From positions 1,860,001-1,924,000 of the forward strand of contig KN832872.1 of the NCBI GenBank assembly GCA_000827325.1: a DNA stretch of 64,000 nucleotides. The letters run 5' to 3'. Below, in pieces: positions 44,566 to 54,914 of the stretch; the stretch's first letter is position 1; each line of letters begins with the position of its first letter. Under the pieces are notes generated by a model that was given only the letters and a program-made list of their open reading frames with translations, was not told the origin of the DNA and made no database searches. Origin of the DNA: Oidiodendron maius Zn (lineage: Eukaryota > Ascomycota > Leotiomycetes > Myxotrichaceae). The translations under genes and the position numbers were made by a program.

Positions 44566-44906
44566 ATAAATATTGCTGATTTTCTATTTCGTGTTCCTTT
44601 CTAGATCACGATGATTTATTCTATGCCATTTCTTGGCATAATGATTTATTCTATGTCACTTCTCGACATAATGATTTATTCTATGCCCCGGCATAATGAA
44701 GCCTCGATACTTACTTTTGTTTCCCGGGAACTGACCTCCTGGCTTGTCAGTGTCAGATCCCATCGTGTCACTGGTACTACACTGCCTCCAGTCGACGCGA
44801 CCTTTTCATTACTGCTTCGGGCTTGCCCGAACTGTGAGGAAGAGACAAGAATTATGACCGTATACTTAGAGAGTTTTTTTTCCCACTCTAGTTTTCAAGA
44901 ATCAAG
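44556..44906 (+). repeat. 3' hairpin module, copy behind the RGG gene
   Basis: CAGCAAT and ATTGCTG (7 bp) flank the RGG stop codon. Then come TATGCCATTTCTTGGCATA (44622-44640), TATGTCACTTCTCGACATA (44652-44670) and TATGCCCCGGCATA (44682-44695), spaced by ATGATTTATTC. TTCCCGGGAA follows at about 44721. The three arms are TCAGTG (44747-44752), CACTGG (44769-44774) and CCAGT (44788-44792). TTCGGGCTTGCCCGAA is a perfect hairpin near 44816-44831. Confidence 0.9.
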
Positions 44907-45159
44907 TCGTCAACGCAAAAAACGTTGCAAGATAGGACATCATAAATGTAGAGCAGTTGCGTATGTTGTGATTGTGATCTTTAGCAATATAGGCACTACT
45001 ACATGTCTTACGTGCCTACTACACTGTGAAAACAGGTAATAATTACGAGATTAAAGGACCAGGACAGCCGTATAGAGCTTTTGGCTTCCTTAAGACTTAT
45101 TTCTAAAATCTCAAGTACCAACATCTATCACCACATGAAGGCAGCTTTTAATCAACAAG

Positions 45160-45332
45160 CCAAAAATTGCTGGCGATTATTGTGCTACAGGAAAGACATA
45201 CAAATATCACCAGCGTATCATGAAGCCCTAGGAAGGACTTAGAATAGAGCGCGTGTATATCGTCATGCCGTAGAAAGGGTATAGAATAGACAGAATAAGA
45301 ATGTTGGACCTTTGACCCAATTCCCTAGATTC
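45160..45332 (-). repeat. 3' hairpin module, decayed copy C
   Basis: Downstream of the broken HNH-C. Units such as TATTCTATACCCTTTCTACG with GGCATGACGA, and a second with AGTCCTTCCTAGGGCTTCAT, keep the order of the intact modules, with mismatched stems. It faces the RGG-gene module tail to tail. Confidence 0.6.
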
Positions 45333-46160
45333 CTTGCTTAGGTGTTTTGGGATCTCGGTTTCCAATTTTCGGCCCCCCGAGGCCCTCTGCGAGCGTAGGC
45401 TTGCCGCGTCATTTATTGAGAGTTGTGATCGGTTCCAACCTAAAGACACGGTGGAAAGTCAGCTTCCTGAAAGGACGTCACAAATATTAGTTCTCATATC
45501 CTTGGCCAGCCCTGGACCACCGGCGTCTCCTAGCTCACGTAAAAGCTTTTCGATCTCTTCCACCCGGCCGCTTGCATGTAAAAGAATGCCAATAGCAGCA
45601 TGCACCGCTAAGTACATGGAGTTCGGGACAGGATAGCAGTTGTTACAGCGGCTTATTGTGACAACCCTGTCGGAGGTAGAAATAATGAGAAGGCAGAAAA
45701 GAAGCTTGGAAAAGTTTTGAGACGATCGGTTAGGGGTCTCTGTGGCCTCAGTGGCCTCAAAAATAGAGTTGAAGTCTCCAAACTCGGCGTGAAGCGGACT
45801 AAGCACCATCATAATGTTATTTTCTTGCGGGCGACATGTTAAGCTGTGAACTTGGAAAGTAGCGCAAAATGTTGACCCAAACCTCGGATCTTTCTTGCCG
45901 TTCATCGTCGTTTCTAAAGTCACAAAGTGCAAAGGGAATAATATGAGTGGCATCCAAAGGCGCAGAATTGGCACCCGCAGGGTTAGGATAATGCTTATCC
46001 CAGACTTTGGAGATAACACACTGTTTCCCGTCCCTTTCAAGACAGTTTGCACGGAGTCTCTGTTGATCAAGATCGAGCGAGTACAAATTCTCAGTCGAAT
46101 CTTCCACGCCGAAATGTTGGGATTAAGTTATGGAAGGGGTACTGCCGCCTTTTCAAGGCG
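45333..46160 (-). pseudogene. HNH-nuclease gene, copy C, broken
   Basis: Close to HNH-A at the nucleotide level from EDSIEN through the last codons (GPRSQNT region) and on into the module. The HNH core is still readable (CLERDGKQCVIS; ATHIIPFALCDF), as is the C-terminal block (LAVHAAIGILLHASGRVEEIE). The reading frame is split over more than one frame and the first 110 or so codons are missing. It is an ordinary decayed paralogue, not a functional gene. Confidence 0.8.
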
Positions 46161-46396
46161 GTAACACAAGCATTTTACACGTGCTATGGGATACTTCTAA
46201 TGGCCTGCCAAGCTGAAATGACTTCTTATGGCTACGCCGATAGGCTAAGGAGCCATGTATGTCTCGCTCGTGGAGCCATCGTTATGCTGTGGTGTCCCCA
46301 ATAAAGAACAAAAACGCCTCTTACGCCACTTATACCTTTCCACGCATCATTTATAGCAATGCAAATACACACACCCCTCGCCGCTGCTTCCCATAA

Positions 46397-47724
46397 TCAT
46401 CTCTTCGCACTCGCCCTCCTCCCTTTCCCAGGCCGCTGCGTCTTCCCTCCTTTCATTTTTCTCGCCGAGAAGGCCCTCAAATCACCACTCGACACAGCAT
46501 CACCGCTCTTGGAAAACCTCTTCTTCCCTCCGAAACCGAACTTTGCATCGCGTTTCTGGCGCTTGTTCGGGCCCATACGGTCCGTTCGGGAGGGTTTGCC
46601 ACCGGAGGAGTTGTGTTTGGAGGAGAGCTCGTTGTCGATAGCGACGTCAAATAGGTCTTCTTCTTGCGTGGCGGACGTGTCTGCGCCTTGACGTTCTACA
46701 ATGAGAGAGGGAGATTAGTATCTGGTTCTTAGTCTTCCCCAGGTAGATAATTTCAGGTGATTCGGATGGGAAAGGTAGATGCAATGGGAACGGAATGGAA
46801 CAATAGTGTATGATACGTACTTCGTTTCAAAGCCTTAATCTTCTCCATCGTCTCCTTCGTTTCCTTCGCCCGCTCCTGCATCTTAGCTACCTGCACCTGC
46901 TTCCCGAACTTTTTCAAGTCCCGTTGCTTGCGTGCCTCCGCACTCGCCTTCTTGCTCGCTGCCTCATCAATCAACTTCGCTTTTATCTTCGCCATATGCT
47001 CATCCGCTTTCACCATCTCCGCGAAGTAATCTGTGGGTCTGGTGAAAGACACACCTTCTGCTTTGAGAAGCTTGCGGGCTTCCTGCACAGCAGAGAGGGA
47101 TTGGGAGTAGAATACTAGTTCGCGATTCAGGTCGTCGGACACGTCGGGGATTGAGACGGGCTCGGCGGTGGTGATAGATTGGTGCTCGGAGAAGGGGAGC
47201 TTGGAGATTGGGAGGGCGATGCGCTTGAGGGCGGCAGTGAGGGCGGTAGTGTTGTTGATGGTTAGGCGCTGGTGTGGGATTATGTCTTCTTTATCTTCTT
47301 CGTCGAGGTCTTCGAGGTCAGATATGGGGATGTCTTCATCGTCTTCATCTTCGTTGTCTTGTTCCTGGTCATTCATGCCCGCAGAAGAATCGCTGTCGCT
47401 CTCGTCTATGCCAGCTAAGTCAAACTGCTCTTTTGTTAGAGGAGTTGTTTGTCTGGAGGTGGCGTCTCCTACCTGCATGCTCTCATCTTCATCTGCACTT
47501 TCTTCCTCATTTTCAAGTGCAGCTCCGCCATCTTCATCGTCGCCGCTATCGTTTCTTTCGGGAACGTCTTCCCATTCCTCCTCGGTCATCTTTCCCTTCC
47601 CCTCATCATCTTTTTGTGCCTTCTCTCTCCTCGCCGCTCTCTGTACTTTCTTCTGGTGCAACTTCTTGAAATCAACACCCTTCTCGCCCGCCAGGGCCAT
47701 CTTCAATTTCGACTTCGTAACCAT
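46397..47724 (-). CDS. EBP2: rRNA-processing protein EBP2
   Basis: Two exons (47724-46821, 46695-46397) give 400 residues. It begins MVTKSKLKMALAGEKGVDFK, followed by an acidic region (NEDEDDEDIPISDLEDLDEE). The EBP2 core is NRELVFYSQSLSAVQEARKL and FTRPTDYFAEMVKADEHM. The basic coiled C-terminus crosses the intron (MEKIKALKRKRQG) and ends in FGFGGKKRFSKS, RKMKGGKTQRPGKGGRASAK. It acts in the nucleolus in 60S subunit maturation and 27S pre-rRNA processing. The intron (125 bases) is longer than others here. An in-frame start 14 codons upstream exists but is not conserved in style. Confidence 0.95.
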
Positions 47725-48838
47725 TTTGTTGTTGTGCGTTCCCCCAATTGAAACTTGTTGACACACAATTTGTCGAGAGCTTGAAATCCAAATTATTTTT
47801 CCCGCCGGAACTTTGCTACGATTCTTCGCGCGCTAGGATCTCACCGCCTTGGCAATACAACAGGCCACGTGAAATGTGAATTTGCTAATCGGATAATTTT
47901 GATACCGAGACCCATTTCTTAGCCGACAATAGGTAGTCCTCCATTCTCCAGTCACATACATGGGTGCCAGCCTGCGGCTCACACGAAGCCTTCGAAATTG
48001 AGTTCGCAATAGCACAAAAGGGGTCCTCCTCTCTTTTTCAGACGGCCATTCCCCTATCGGCTAATGGTGGTGTTTGCCTGCCACATCTTGACGAAAAGGG
48101 TTGAGGAGGATCTGCGATCTATTTTGTCTATACTCGACAGTGATAATGTCGGCGATGGCGATAGTTGTATTAAGAAAAAGGGCCCAAACATTATTACTTT
48201 AATTGATCAATTAAGAAACCCGTTTTAGTTATAGGTTTTCTCTTCAGCAATAATAATAGACAAACCCCCTTAGTGCCGTACCCGTTACGAAGACCTCTCT
48301 GATTCTACGCATTTAGTGTGCCGGATTGGCGGATTTTACACCTCCTGTTCTCAAAATTATAATATACTATTACAAAGTACATCGCTTCTTGGATGGCTTT
48401 GCGTTGGAGAAGTGTATAACCTTGGAATTATAAGTAAAAGACCTGCTACTGGAATCAGAAGATGAGTGTAATGAACAAATCTTCAGGATTGATTGAGAGT
48501 GACATACTTTAGGCTACGTTGGGGCAGAAGCTAGGGAGATAAAACTATGTTGACTGCGAGCCTCAATGGGTTTATAGAGGTCCCTGCTCAATTGCCAAGG
48601 ATTCCCTAGTTTCACGATATAACACTCCGGAAAATACATGCACTTGCTGATTGAGCGTGATTTGATATATGCGGAGGCGGGCTAGGCGATGAGGACAATG
48701 GTGAGAGATGGACAGGAAAAGTGAATGAAGTAAGTGGGAGAGGGATAAAAGAATAAAAACGTTAGCTAATATCCGACCAGGTAAAATATGCCATCGAACC
48801 CCCTCCGCGCGTCGCCAGCGGCGTGATTAGTCGTCGTC
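47725..48838. other. Intergenic, no gene seen
   Basis: About 1.1 kb. A 40-base string at about 47958-48000 (ATGGGTGCCAGCCTGCGGCT...) recurs near 51441-51481. Otherwise AT-rich and featureless. Confidence 0.45.
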
Positions 48839-49041
48839 TTACATCATCGCCTCCACGATTGCCCTTCCCTCACGGCAGTCCTCATCATCAAACGGCTTCA
48901 ACCCGTGACTTAAAAGGAAATTGCCAGAGTGCTTGTAGTGCTTCTTAATCCAGATAAGTTGCTTCTCAGAGAAGTGGTAGTCTGCCACATGAGACGTCGG
49001 GTCAGCCTCAAGTTCGGCAAGAAAGGTGTCTGCGTCATCGC

Positions 49042-49072
<31 letters not shown>

Positions 49073-49894
49073 TTCGTCGTCGTCGTCGTCGTCGTCGTCG
49101 TTGCTTTCATCCGAGACGCCTTTGCTATTCTCGGCGACTTCATCATCAGCAGCCATGAGGGAGCGTGCCATGGCTCTGCCATCTTCGCGGTCTTCATCTT
49201 TGTAGATCGAAAGTCCGTGCTGCTGTAGGAAGTGATATTCGTCTTTGTAATTCTGCTTGAGCCATACCTTCTCTGCATCTGTGTACGGCTTGACGGCTCG
49301 CCAACGAGCGCCTGTATTACAAAGGTCAGATAATTAAGATCGTGGGTTATTAAAGTAAACGGACATACGTTCAGCGTCGGCCCATAGAGCATTGATGTAC
49401 ATGACTCTACCTGAATTTGCGTTTGCTCTCAGAAAAAGCGAAGGTGTGGTTGTAGGACCAACTGGAGGTCCGCTGAGCTTTAGACAGAAGAGTACCTTAT
49501 CCTCATCGAAGTACCCAGCAGAACGGCCTTCTGAATCTTTGATCGCGCCTCCAACTCGCACGTCGATATCGTACTGGCTCATGAAATCGCGGCCTAGGAT
49601 ATTGCACAAGGAGGTTGGAGCATGAAGAACTTCATCAAGGCGAATAGTGCTGTGCGTCTGGCCGTTCCGACGACGGTTGCGTAACTTAACGGGAATTTCG
49701 ACACTGCCAATGCCCACGACGGCTGTATCCACGTTGCCGACGAGGCTGCCCAAGCGAGACGTGAAAGGAGTGTATGAACTGAACCATCCACGGTCTTTCG
49801 CAACGGAGACATTGGAACTGTTGGAGAACACCCAATCTGGACTTATTGGTGTCTCGGTAGTCATTAGTATACTTGGGTTCAATGGCGCAGTCAT
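48839..49894 (-). CDS. Protein with copia-type protease-like barrel and acidic C-terminus
   Basis: Two exons (49894-49369, 49311-48839) give 332 residues. Residues about 20-130 resemble the TNT1-94-like beta-barrel of Ty1/copia polyproteins (DWVFSNSSNVSVAKDRGWF, IRLDEVLHAPTSLCNILG). No other retroelement part is nearby and there are no end repeats, so it looks like a host gene that took over this domain, whole and long-settled. The C-terminal half has two related motifs, WLKQNYKDEYHFLQQHGL and WIKKHYKHSGNFLLSHGL, each followed by a DED...GRA box, separated by an Asp/Glu tract from a GAA/GAC microsatellite (49049-49101). Function unknown. Confidence 0.75.
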
Positions 49895-52015
49895 AATTCA
49901 GAGGGTCGTCTAGTCAAAGCACGGATGACGCTCGTTCAGCAACTGAGGTAGCTTGCAAACCTAGTACAAATTTTGTGAACAAGCGTCGGCTGTAACACTA
50001 TGTAGCCACACTGCAGTTCTCTCTGGAGATGGCTCAAAGATTATTGTGCTCGGAGGAGGGGTCAGTAATATCGGCTAAGCTGCACAGCTCGATGCTGTTG
50101 AGTATATACGCTAGTCCGCATTTAATCGATCTGCCTCACTTGATTTTCAGCCTCTCTTTCAACTTAAAGAAGCCTGTCCCTTGACTTCTGTCAAATATGC
50201 AGGGTTTGGCTCATTTGGTGTATTTGGTGATCAAGACTCTTGGTGTTTTATTCATTGATTGTTATTAAGGAGTCTAGGACTTGACTACCTAATATAGTGC
50301 TCTGTTGCGTTGAGTGGGGCTTAATTCGAGTGCACAAGATGGGTTCGTATATTCAGGTAAAAATGCTCTGTATTTCTAAGGGTGGGGTTCAACCACCACC
50401 TTTATACTTCGTGACTAGGCTAGAATTCCAAATATAGTCTCAGATAACTCAAATCAAGGGGTTTCAGCATACTTAAACATGTACTCCTTACTTCGTACAA
50501 TCTATTATCTTAGTGCTGCGGTTTGCCCTCCTGAGTTTAGCGACCCTCTGATTTGGGCAAGGCGTGTGCAAGGGCCCCACGCCGCTTCAACTTCTATAGT
50601 ATAAGATCGCACCCTCAGTCCCCTCTTAAAAACCTTCCTCTTCAATTCATTTCTAACAGCCGTCTACCTAGCCGCGGCCCCTTACTACCCTCTATCATAT
50701 ACTGCTCGGGTATCTAAGCCTACCTTTCGTGAGCCCTCTGCTCACCTTCGCCGCGCTAAGAAAAACGTACGAACTTAACAGAGTACGCTATCAAAGCCTA
50801 CTGTAGGACTTTGAGGATGAGGTATCAATGAGTGTCAGAAGAAAGGTCGCGTCATCGAGTCGATATTAATAATCAGAATGTCATGCGTCGGCTAAGTGCA
50901 GTTGGAAGGGGAAAAAAACCGACATTCTCTCACCACCATTGCCCCTCAGATGGATGACACTTATAAACACAGCTCCCTCTTGGAAGCTAAGATTGGGGAT
51001 TCAGTAGATTAGCTGCTCTCTTCACTGGAGCGCTGGATGGATCACTGAAAAGTCCCGCACCTTTTTTGGCATCGTCAATGATGATAGTCATAATCCGCCA
51101 AACTGTAACCCTGAACCGGGGATATGGTGACAAACGGGAGTCAAAATGCTTCTGAGACGACATGCAATGTGCTATACGAAGGGTGTAATGGTGACGGCGT
51201 AGCCCGATCAGTGGGCGAGACAAGGGCAGTGACAAGAAATGAGAGGATGCTGACTGGGCTTGCTAAAGAGCACAAGAGGAGGATAAGGAATAGAAATCGT
51301 GGTGGGTTATGACTTGGGAGGGAAGCAGAAAGAGAAAATCCAATGGTGGAGAGAGGATGTGATTAGTTTTGCTCCTAGCGCCGGAAGCAGATTAACTATT
51401 GGCCCATTTTGGGTGCACTCTCTTCGAATCACCTTCTCTACATGGGTGCCAGCCTGTGGCTCACACAAAGCCTCCGAAATTTGATAATAAAGGCATAGGA
51501 GACTAGAAGGCGGGCACGTGATTAATAACTAACACGTGAGACTAGGGAAACGGATTTATTGAAAAAAGAACCAAGTACGGATTATAGATACGCCTAGGCG
51601 GACGAAACATTCGGGATGATGCTAAGGCTGGATCAAGGAAACCCCAAACCTCCCGTCCCTCTCTCTTCGAAAATCACCTTCTCTCTGAGCTTTCAGCTCA
51701 TTTCGAAGGCAATCAATTTTGACATGTGGGCAAGTGAGATTTGTAACCAGCTATTCTCTTTGTTTCCCTGAACTTCTGCTGTTTAGAAGAGCTTCAAAGT
51801 CGTGAGTTATTTTGAGTAGCCTTTGCTCTTGAACGGTCGCTGGTTGAGGAAGTTTGGTGAACGCTATCTCTTTTGCACATTCTGCGGATCAACATTTTTC
51901 TCATCACCTGGCACTGAAACTGCGACTACTGCTGCTATTAAATTTTATTTTGCCTGCCTGTCTCCATGTTGTAGAAAGCTCAAAGTACCGCTGATCATTC
52001 TCCACCTTTCGCCTG
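49895..52015. other. Gene-poor region
   Basis: About 2.1 kb with no supported gene. It contains the second copy of the dispersed repeat (50351-50472) and the second copy of the 40-base string (51441-51481). 50570-50760 is pyrimidine-rich like a leader but opens into no long frame. A short frame at 50987-51235 (minus) is not convincing. Confidence 0.4.
50351..50472 (+). repeat. Dispersed repeat, copy 2
   Basis: ATTCAGGTAAAAATGCTCTG through GGGGTTTCAGCATACT, matching 42303-42427. Its fold-back reads GGTGG-GGTTCAA-CCACC. Confidence 0.7.
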
Positions 52016-52405
52016 TTACTCTCCCCTGTTCTCTCTCTTTTCCTCCGAACCTCGATGCCGTTCTTCTGCGGACGGCAAGTGGCAGCCATGGGTTTCGTGG
52101 TATATGCGTTCGATACAGTCTGGGCAATCGTAGTATCTCTCCTGTCGCTCAACCGCAATATCACTACCTGTGCAGAGGTAGAAGTTTTGATTCTGGCAGC
52201 TTGTTCGCACGAGCAGCTTGTGGCCGCACTTTTCGGGTTAGCTATTCTTAATTCATCTTTATTCTGAGCTATCATGCATGGTAATATAAAATTCAAAGTA
52301 AAGAGATCCCGAAGGTAGGCGTGGGGGGTAATAATGCTCAGCTTTCCTATTGGGTTGAGAGTGAACTGCACTTACTTCGTATACAAAGACGACTACGTAA
52401 CACAT
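52016..52405 (-). CDS. Small Cys-rich fungal protein 1 (MC...CGH type)
   Basis: Two exons (52405-52376, 52228-52016) give 80 residues. It starts MCYVVVFVYE and continues across the intron into CGHKLLVRTSC, with CPDC further on. Fungal genomes carry many short proteins starting MC and holding a CGH motif with later paired Cys; their role is unknown. The 147-base intron has gtaagt and aaaag ends. A further 3' exon is possible. A similar gene lies at 52924-53337 on the same strand. Confidence 0.6.
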
Positions 52406-52923
52406 CTTGATAGTGGAAGGACAAAAATACCCGGTATTATCTTGCAGTATCTGGTACGAGTGTAGATTGGTGACTTCGAATGTATACCTGACGGAGTGGT
52501 GGAAGAGGTATCTGGCGATGCCTTCTGTTGTCTCGAAAAGCTGTTTGAAGACTGCCTATTACGTCCTTATACCGGAGAAAGTTAGTCATGAAGCTTTTTC
52601 AATCCTATAGTGGTAATTTTATTCACCTCTGCTTATCTGCGTCTCAATGAATAATTGGATTAGCCCTGTTTTTCCCTTCTGATGAGCTCAAATTAAAATT
52701 CTTTTTGCCAGTTGTGATTCATTACCACAAACTCGTTTTCTCAGATAAATTTGCAGTTATGCCTTGATCCTCAGTCGTTGTGACTTGAATATTGTCCATA
52801 ATTTTGCTGTTGCCAATGTTGAACTCGATAACTCCGTTACCAGTGGAATGTTTCTGTCGGAAAAGAAGTCCTCTTAATACTCCATCCTGATCACCTGAGG
52901 TTTCAACCAAAATAGTCTCTGCG

Positions 52924-53337
52924 TCAATCGGCCCCACGAGACTTGTCGTTGAATGCGGCTTCATATTTGTAGCACTTGGCAGTAAAGCTATTAAAGATAT
53001 TAGAGAGCCTTTGAAGATGGACCTTCTGCAAGGGAATACCAATTTTGCAGCTCCCGGGATTCGAAATTGGATCTTCTACCGAATGTACGACATTGCCTGC
53101 AGCCTCACCGGGCACTCGGCGCTCAGACAATACTCGTTTTTTGCAGAGTTCGCACTGCCTGTTGTCAATTGTGCGCACATATATGCACCCTTCTGTCGGA
53201 CAACAGTTGGCATTCCTGAGTACGCAGCCAGTTCTGGACATAACTATGCGCACTTTCAGTCTACCTCAACATAATACAGGTGGATTATGCTAACATTTAT
53301 GGCCACACTGGTAATTGCATATTGTTAAGTTGCACAT
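52924..53337 (-). CDS. Small Cys-rich fungal protein 2 (MC...CGH type)
   Basis: Two exons (53337-53295, 53252-52924) give 123 residues. It starts MCNLTICNYQCGHKLRIV, then CVLRNANCCPTEGC and CELCKKR, a probable zinc-binding arrangement. Same pattern as the 52016-52405 gene, in tandem, about 500 bases upstream on the minus strand. The 42-base intron is short but has gttagc and gaaag ends and keeps frame. Function unknown. Confidence 0.6.
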
Positions 53338-54137
53338 ATCAGATGATGTTATGCCTGCACTGAATAATAAAATCCTGCTGGTAGGTAGTTGGATTGGAAG
53401 AGAGGCGTTGAGTTTTCTCCATCTTCCTGAGGCGAGTGGAGTGCTTGGCCATTGCACCTCTAAATTTAAATATTAACATTGGCCCTACCTTATACGAATG
53501 GCATAATCTACTTTCCTATTTTAAAGTGTAAATAAAGTTTGTTTCCTGAGTCTTTGCATCGGCTCCTGCCGAGTACATGTGTTCGAAGTTTTGATTATCC
53601 AAAATCCCTATCTGAGTTAAACCCTGAGCGTATCCAAGAGCGCGTAAATCGATATAATTTCATCCAAGCTAATACATAGACTTAATACATATAATGTAAG
53701 CCTTTTAATCTATACGACGAGTGCTCCCTATACTCTCCCTCTCTTTCTAGTCCTAAATATAGCCTAATTTGACTAAATTACTGTCCTCTACTAAGCCATT
53801 TCATAATAACAGTGTATCTAGGCAAAATAAAGGCGTTTCTTATCTGCCCTTAATTTAATAAAGGACCTAATTAGGTAGATCAGGTAAAGATAAAGGGGAT
53901 TTGGCTATTTCAGGGTAACCTAGGAAGGGTGTGGACTTGTGGGTCAAACCAGAAGGGCATTGTTTCTCGATGTTCAGGCATGGCTCGACATGAACTATTA
54001 CTAATGACGCAAGATCTTGCCAATATACTAGCACGATGCACTCATGCTTTTACTATTCACAATTTCTACCGCCGACTCGATTCTCATGATATTTCATGCC
54101 AATTACGACACATAGTGGCCTCAAATTAAACACGAGC
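53338..54137. other. Intergenic, no gene seen
   Basis: About 800 bases, AT-rich. Nothing recognised. Confidence 0.4.
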
Positions 54138-54914
54138 AAAATGGCGTCCTGGAATACTTTACCCGTGAAACTACAACTTATGGTCATGAAGATGCTGCTA
54201 GACGATCCTGGCAGCATCAATATCTACGGTCCATTTGCTCGGTTGAGTACTTATGCGGCTATCAATAAGGAGTGGCAAGCTGTCGAGAGAAGGACCTTCC
54301 GCCGACTGAAACTATGCCGGACGAGTCTGACAGCTTTTGATAGGGTTGTTCGTCGGCAGAGAGGGCTAGTTGAGCATATCTGGCTTTGTATACGCCTCAA
54401 GCCATATGGTTGTCCCTCTTGTGATCAACACGAAACAAAACTCTGGTCAGAGTGCCACGAAGATATCGTCAGTACTGCTCTATGGAGTCTGTTTAGGATC
54501 CTCAGTCAATGGGAAACTCATGGGAACAGGAGAAAAGCGGGAATAACTCTTGAGATTAGTGTTCATTCCCCCAGCGATTCTGAACACGCTTTCCAAAATT
54601 ATCTATCAGAGATTCCAGTCGACTCGACACCTATAGAACCAGATGCCGCAGCGAACATTCACGATCCAGCACACGGCTGGACCAATGGTCGGCGGACTGA
54701 GACACCTAAAGAGGAAGCTATATCTCGAGTTTTTGTCTTTCGCTCCACTGTGCGCACACCAATAAACATGAACATTAAATATATACTTCCAAAAGTCAAT
54801 ACCGTTAAGCAGCTCCTCATACGTCGTCAATTTTCAACAGTTTCATGGCGTTACCGAAACTCGAACATTTGCATTGGGAAGTCTGGAGAAAGTGGTATAA
54901 ACGTTGCCATTTAT
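54138..54914 (+). pseudogene. F-box-like gene, probably broken
   Basis: Starts MASWNTLPVKLQLMVMKMLL, a degenerate F-box helix, then YAAINKEWQAVERRTFRRL, typical of fungal F-box proteins that recruit substrates to SCF ligases. After about 240 residues the family motif continues in another frame (MALPKLEHLHWEVWRKWYKR, near 54844-54903), with no plausible intron between. Full members are roughly twice as long. So this is most likely a frame-broken, truncated copy. Confidence 0.6.

Noticed and set aside
43885-44569. Long open frames on the minus strand and in another + frame over the RGG gene
   Set aside because: They follow from the GC-rich, stop-poor composition; only the 43903 frame has a leader and good start.
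51823-52371. Longer frames on both strands across the small Cys-rich gene
   Set aside because: The spliced 80-residue model with the MC...CGH pattern explains the minus strand better; the + frame has no recognisable content.
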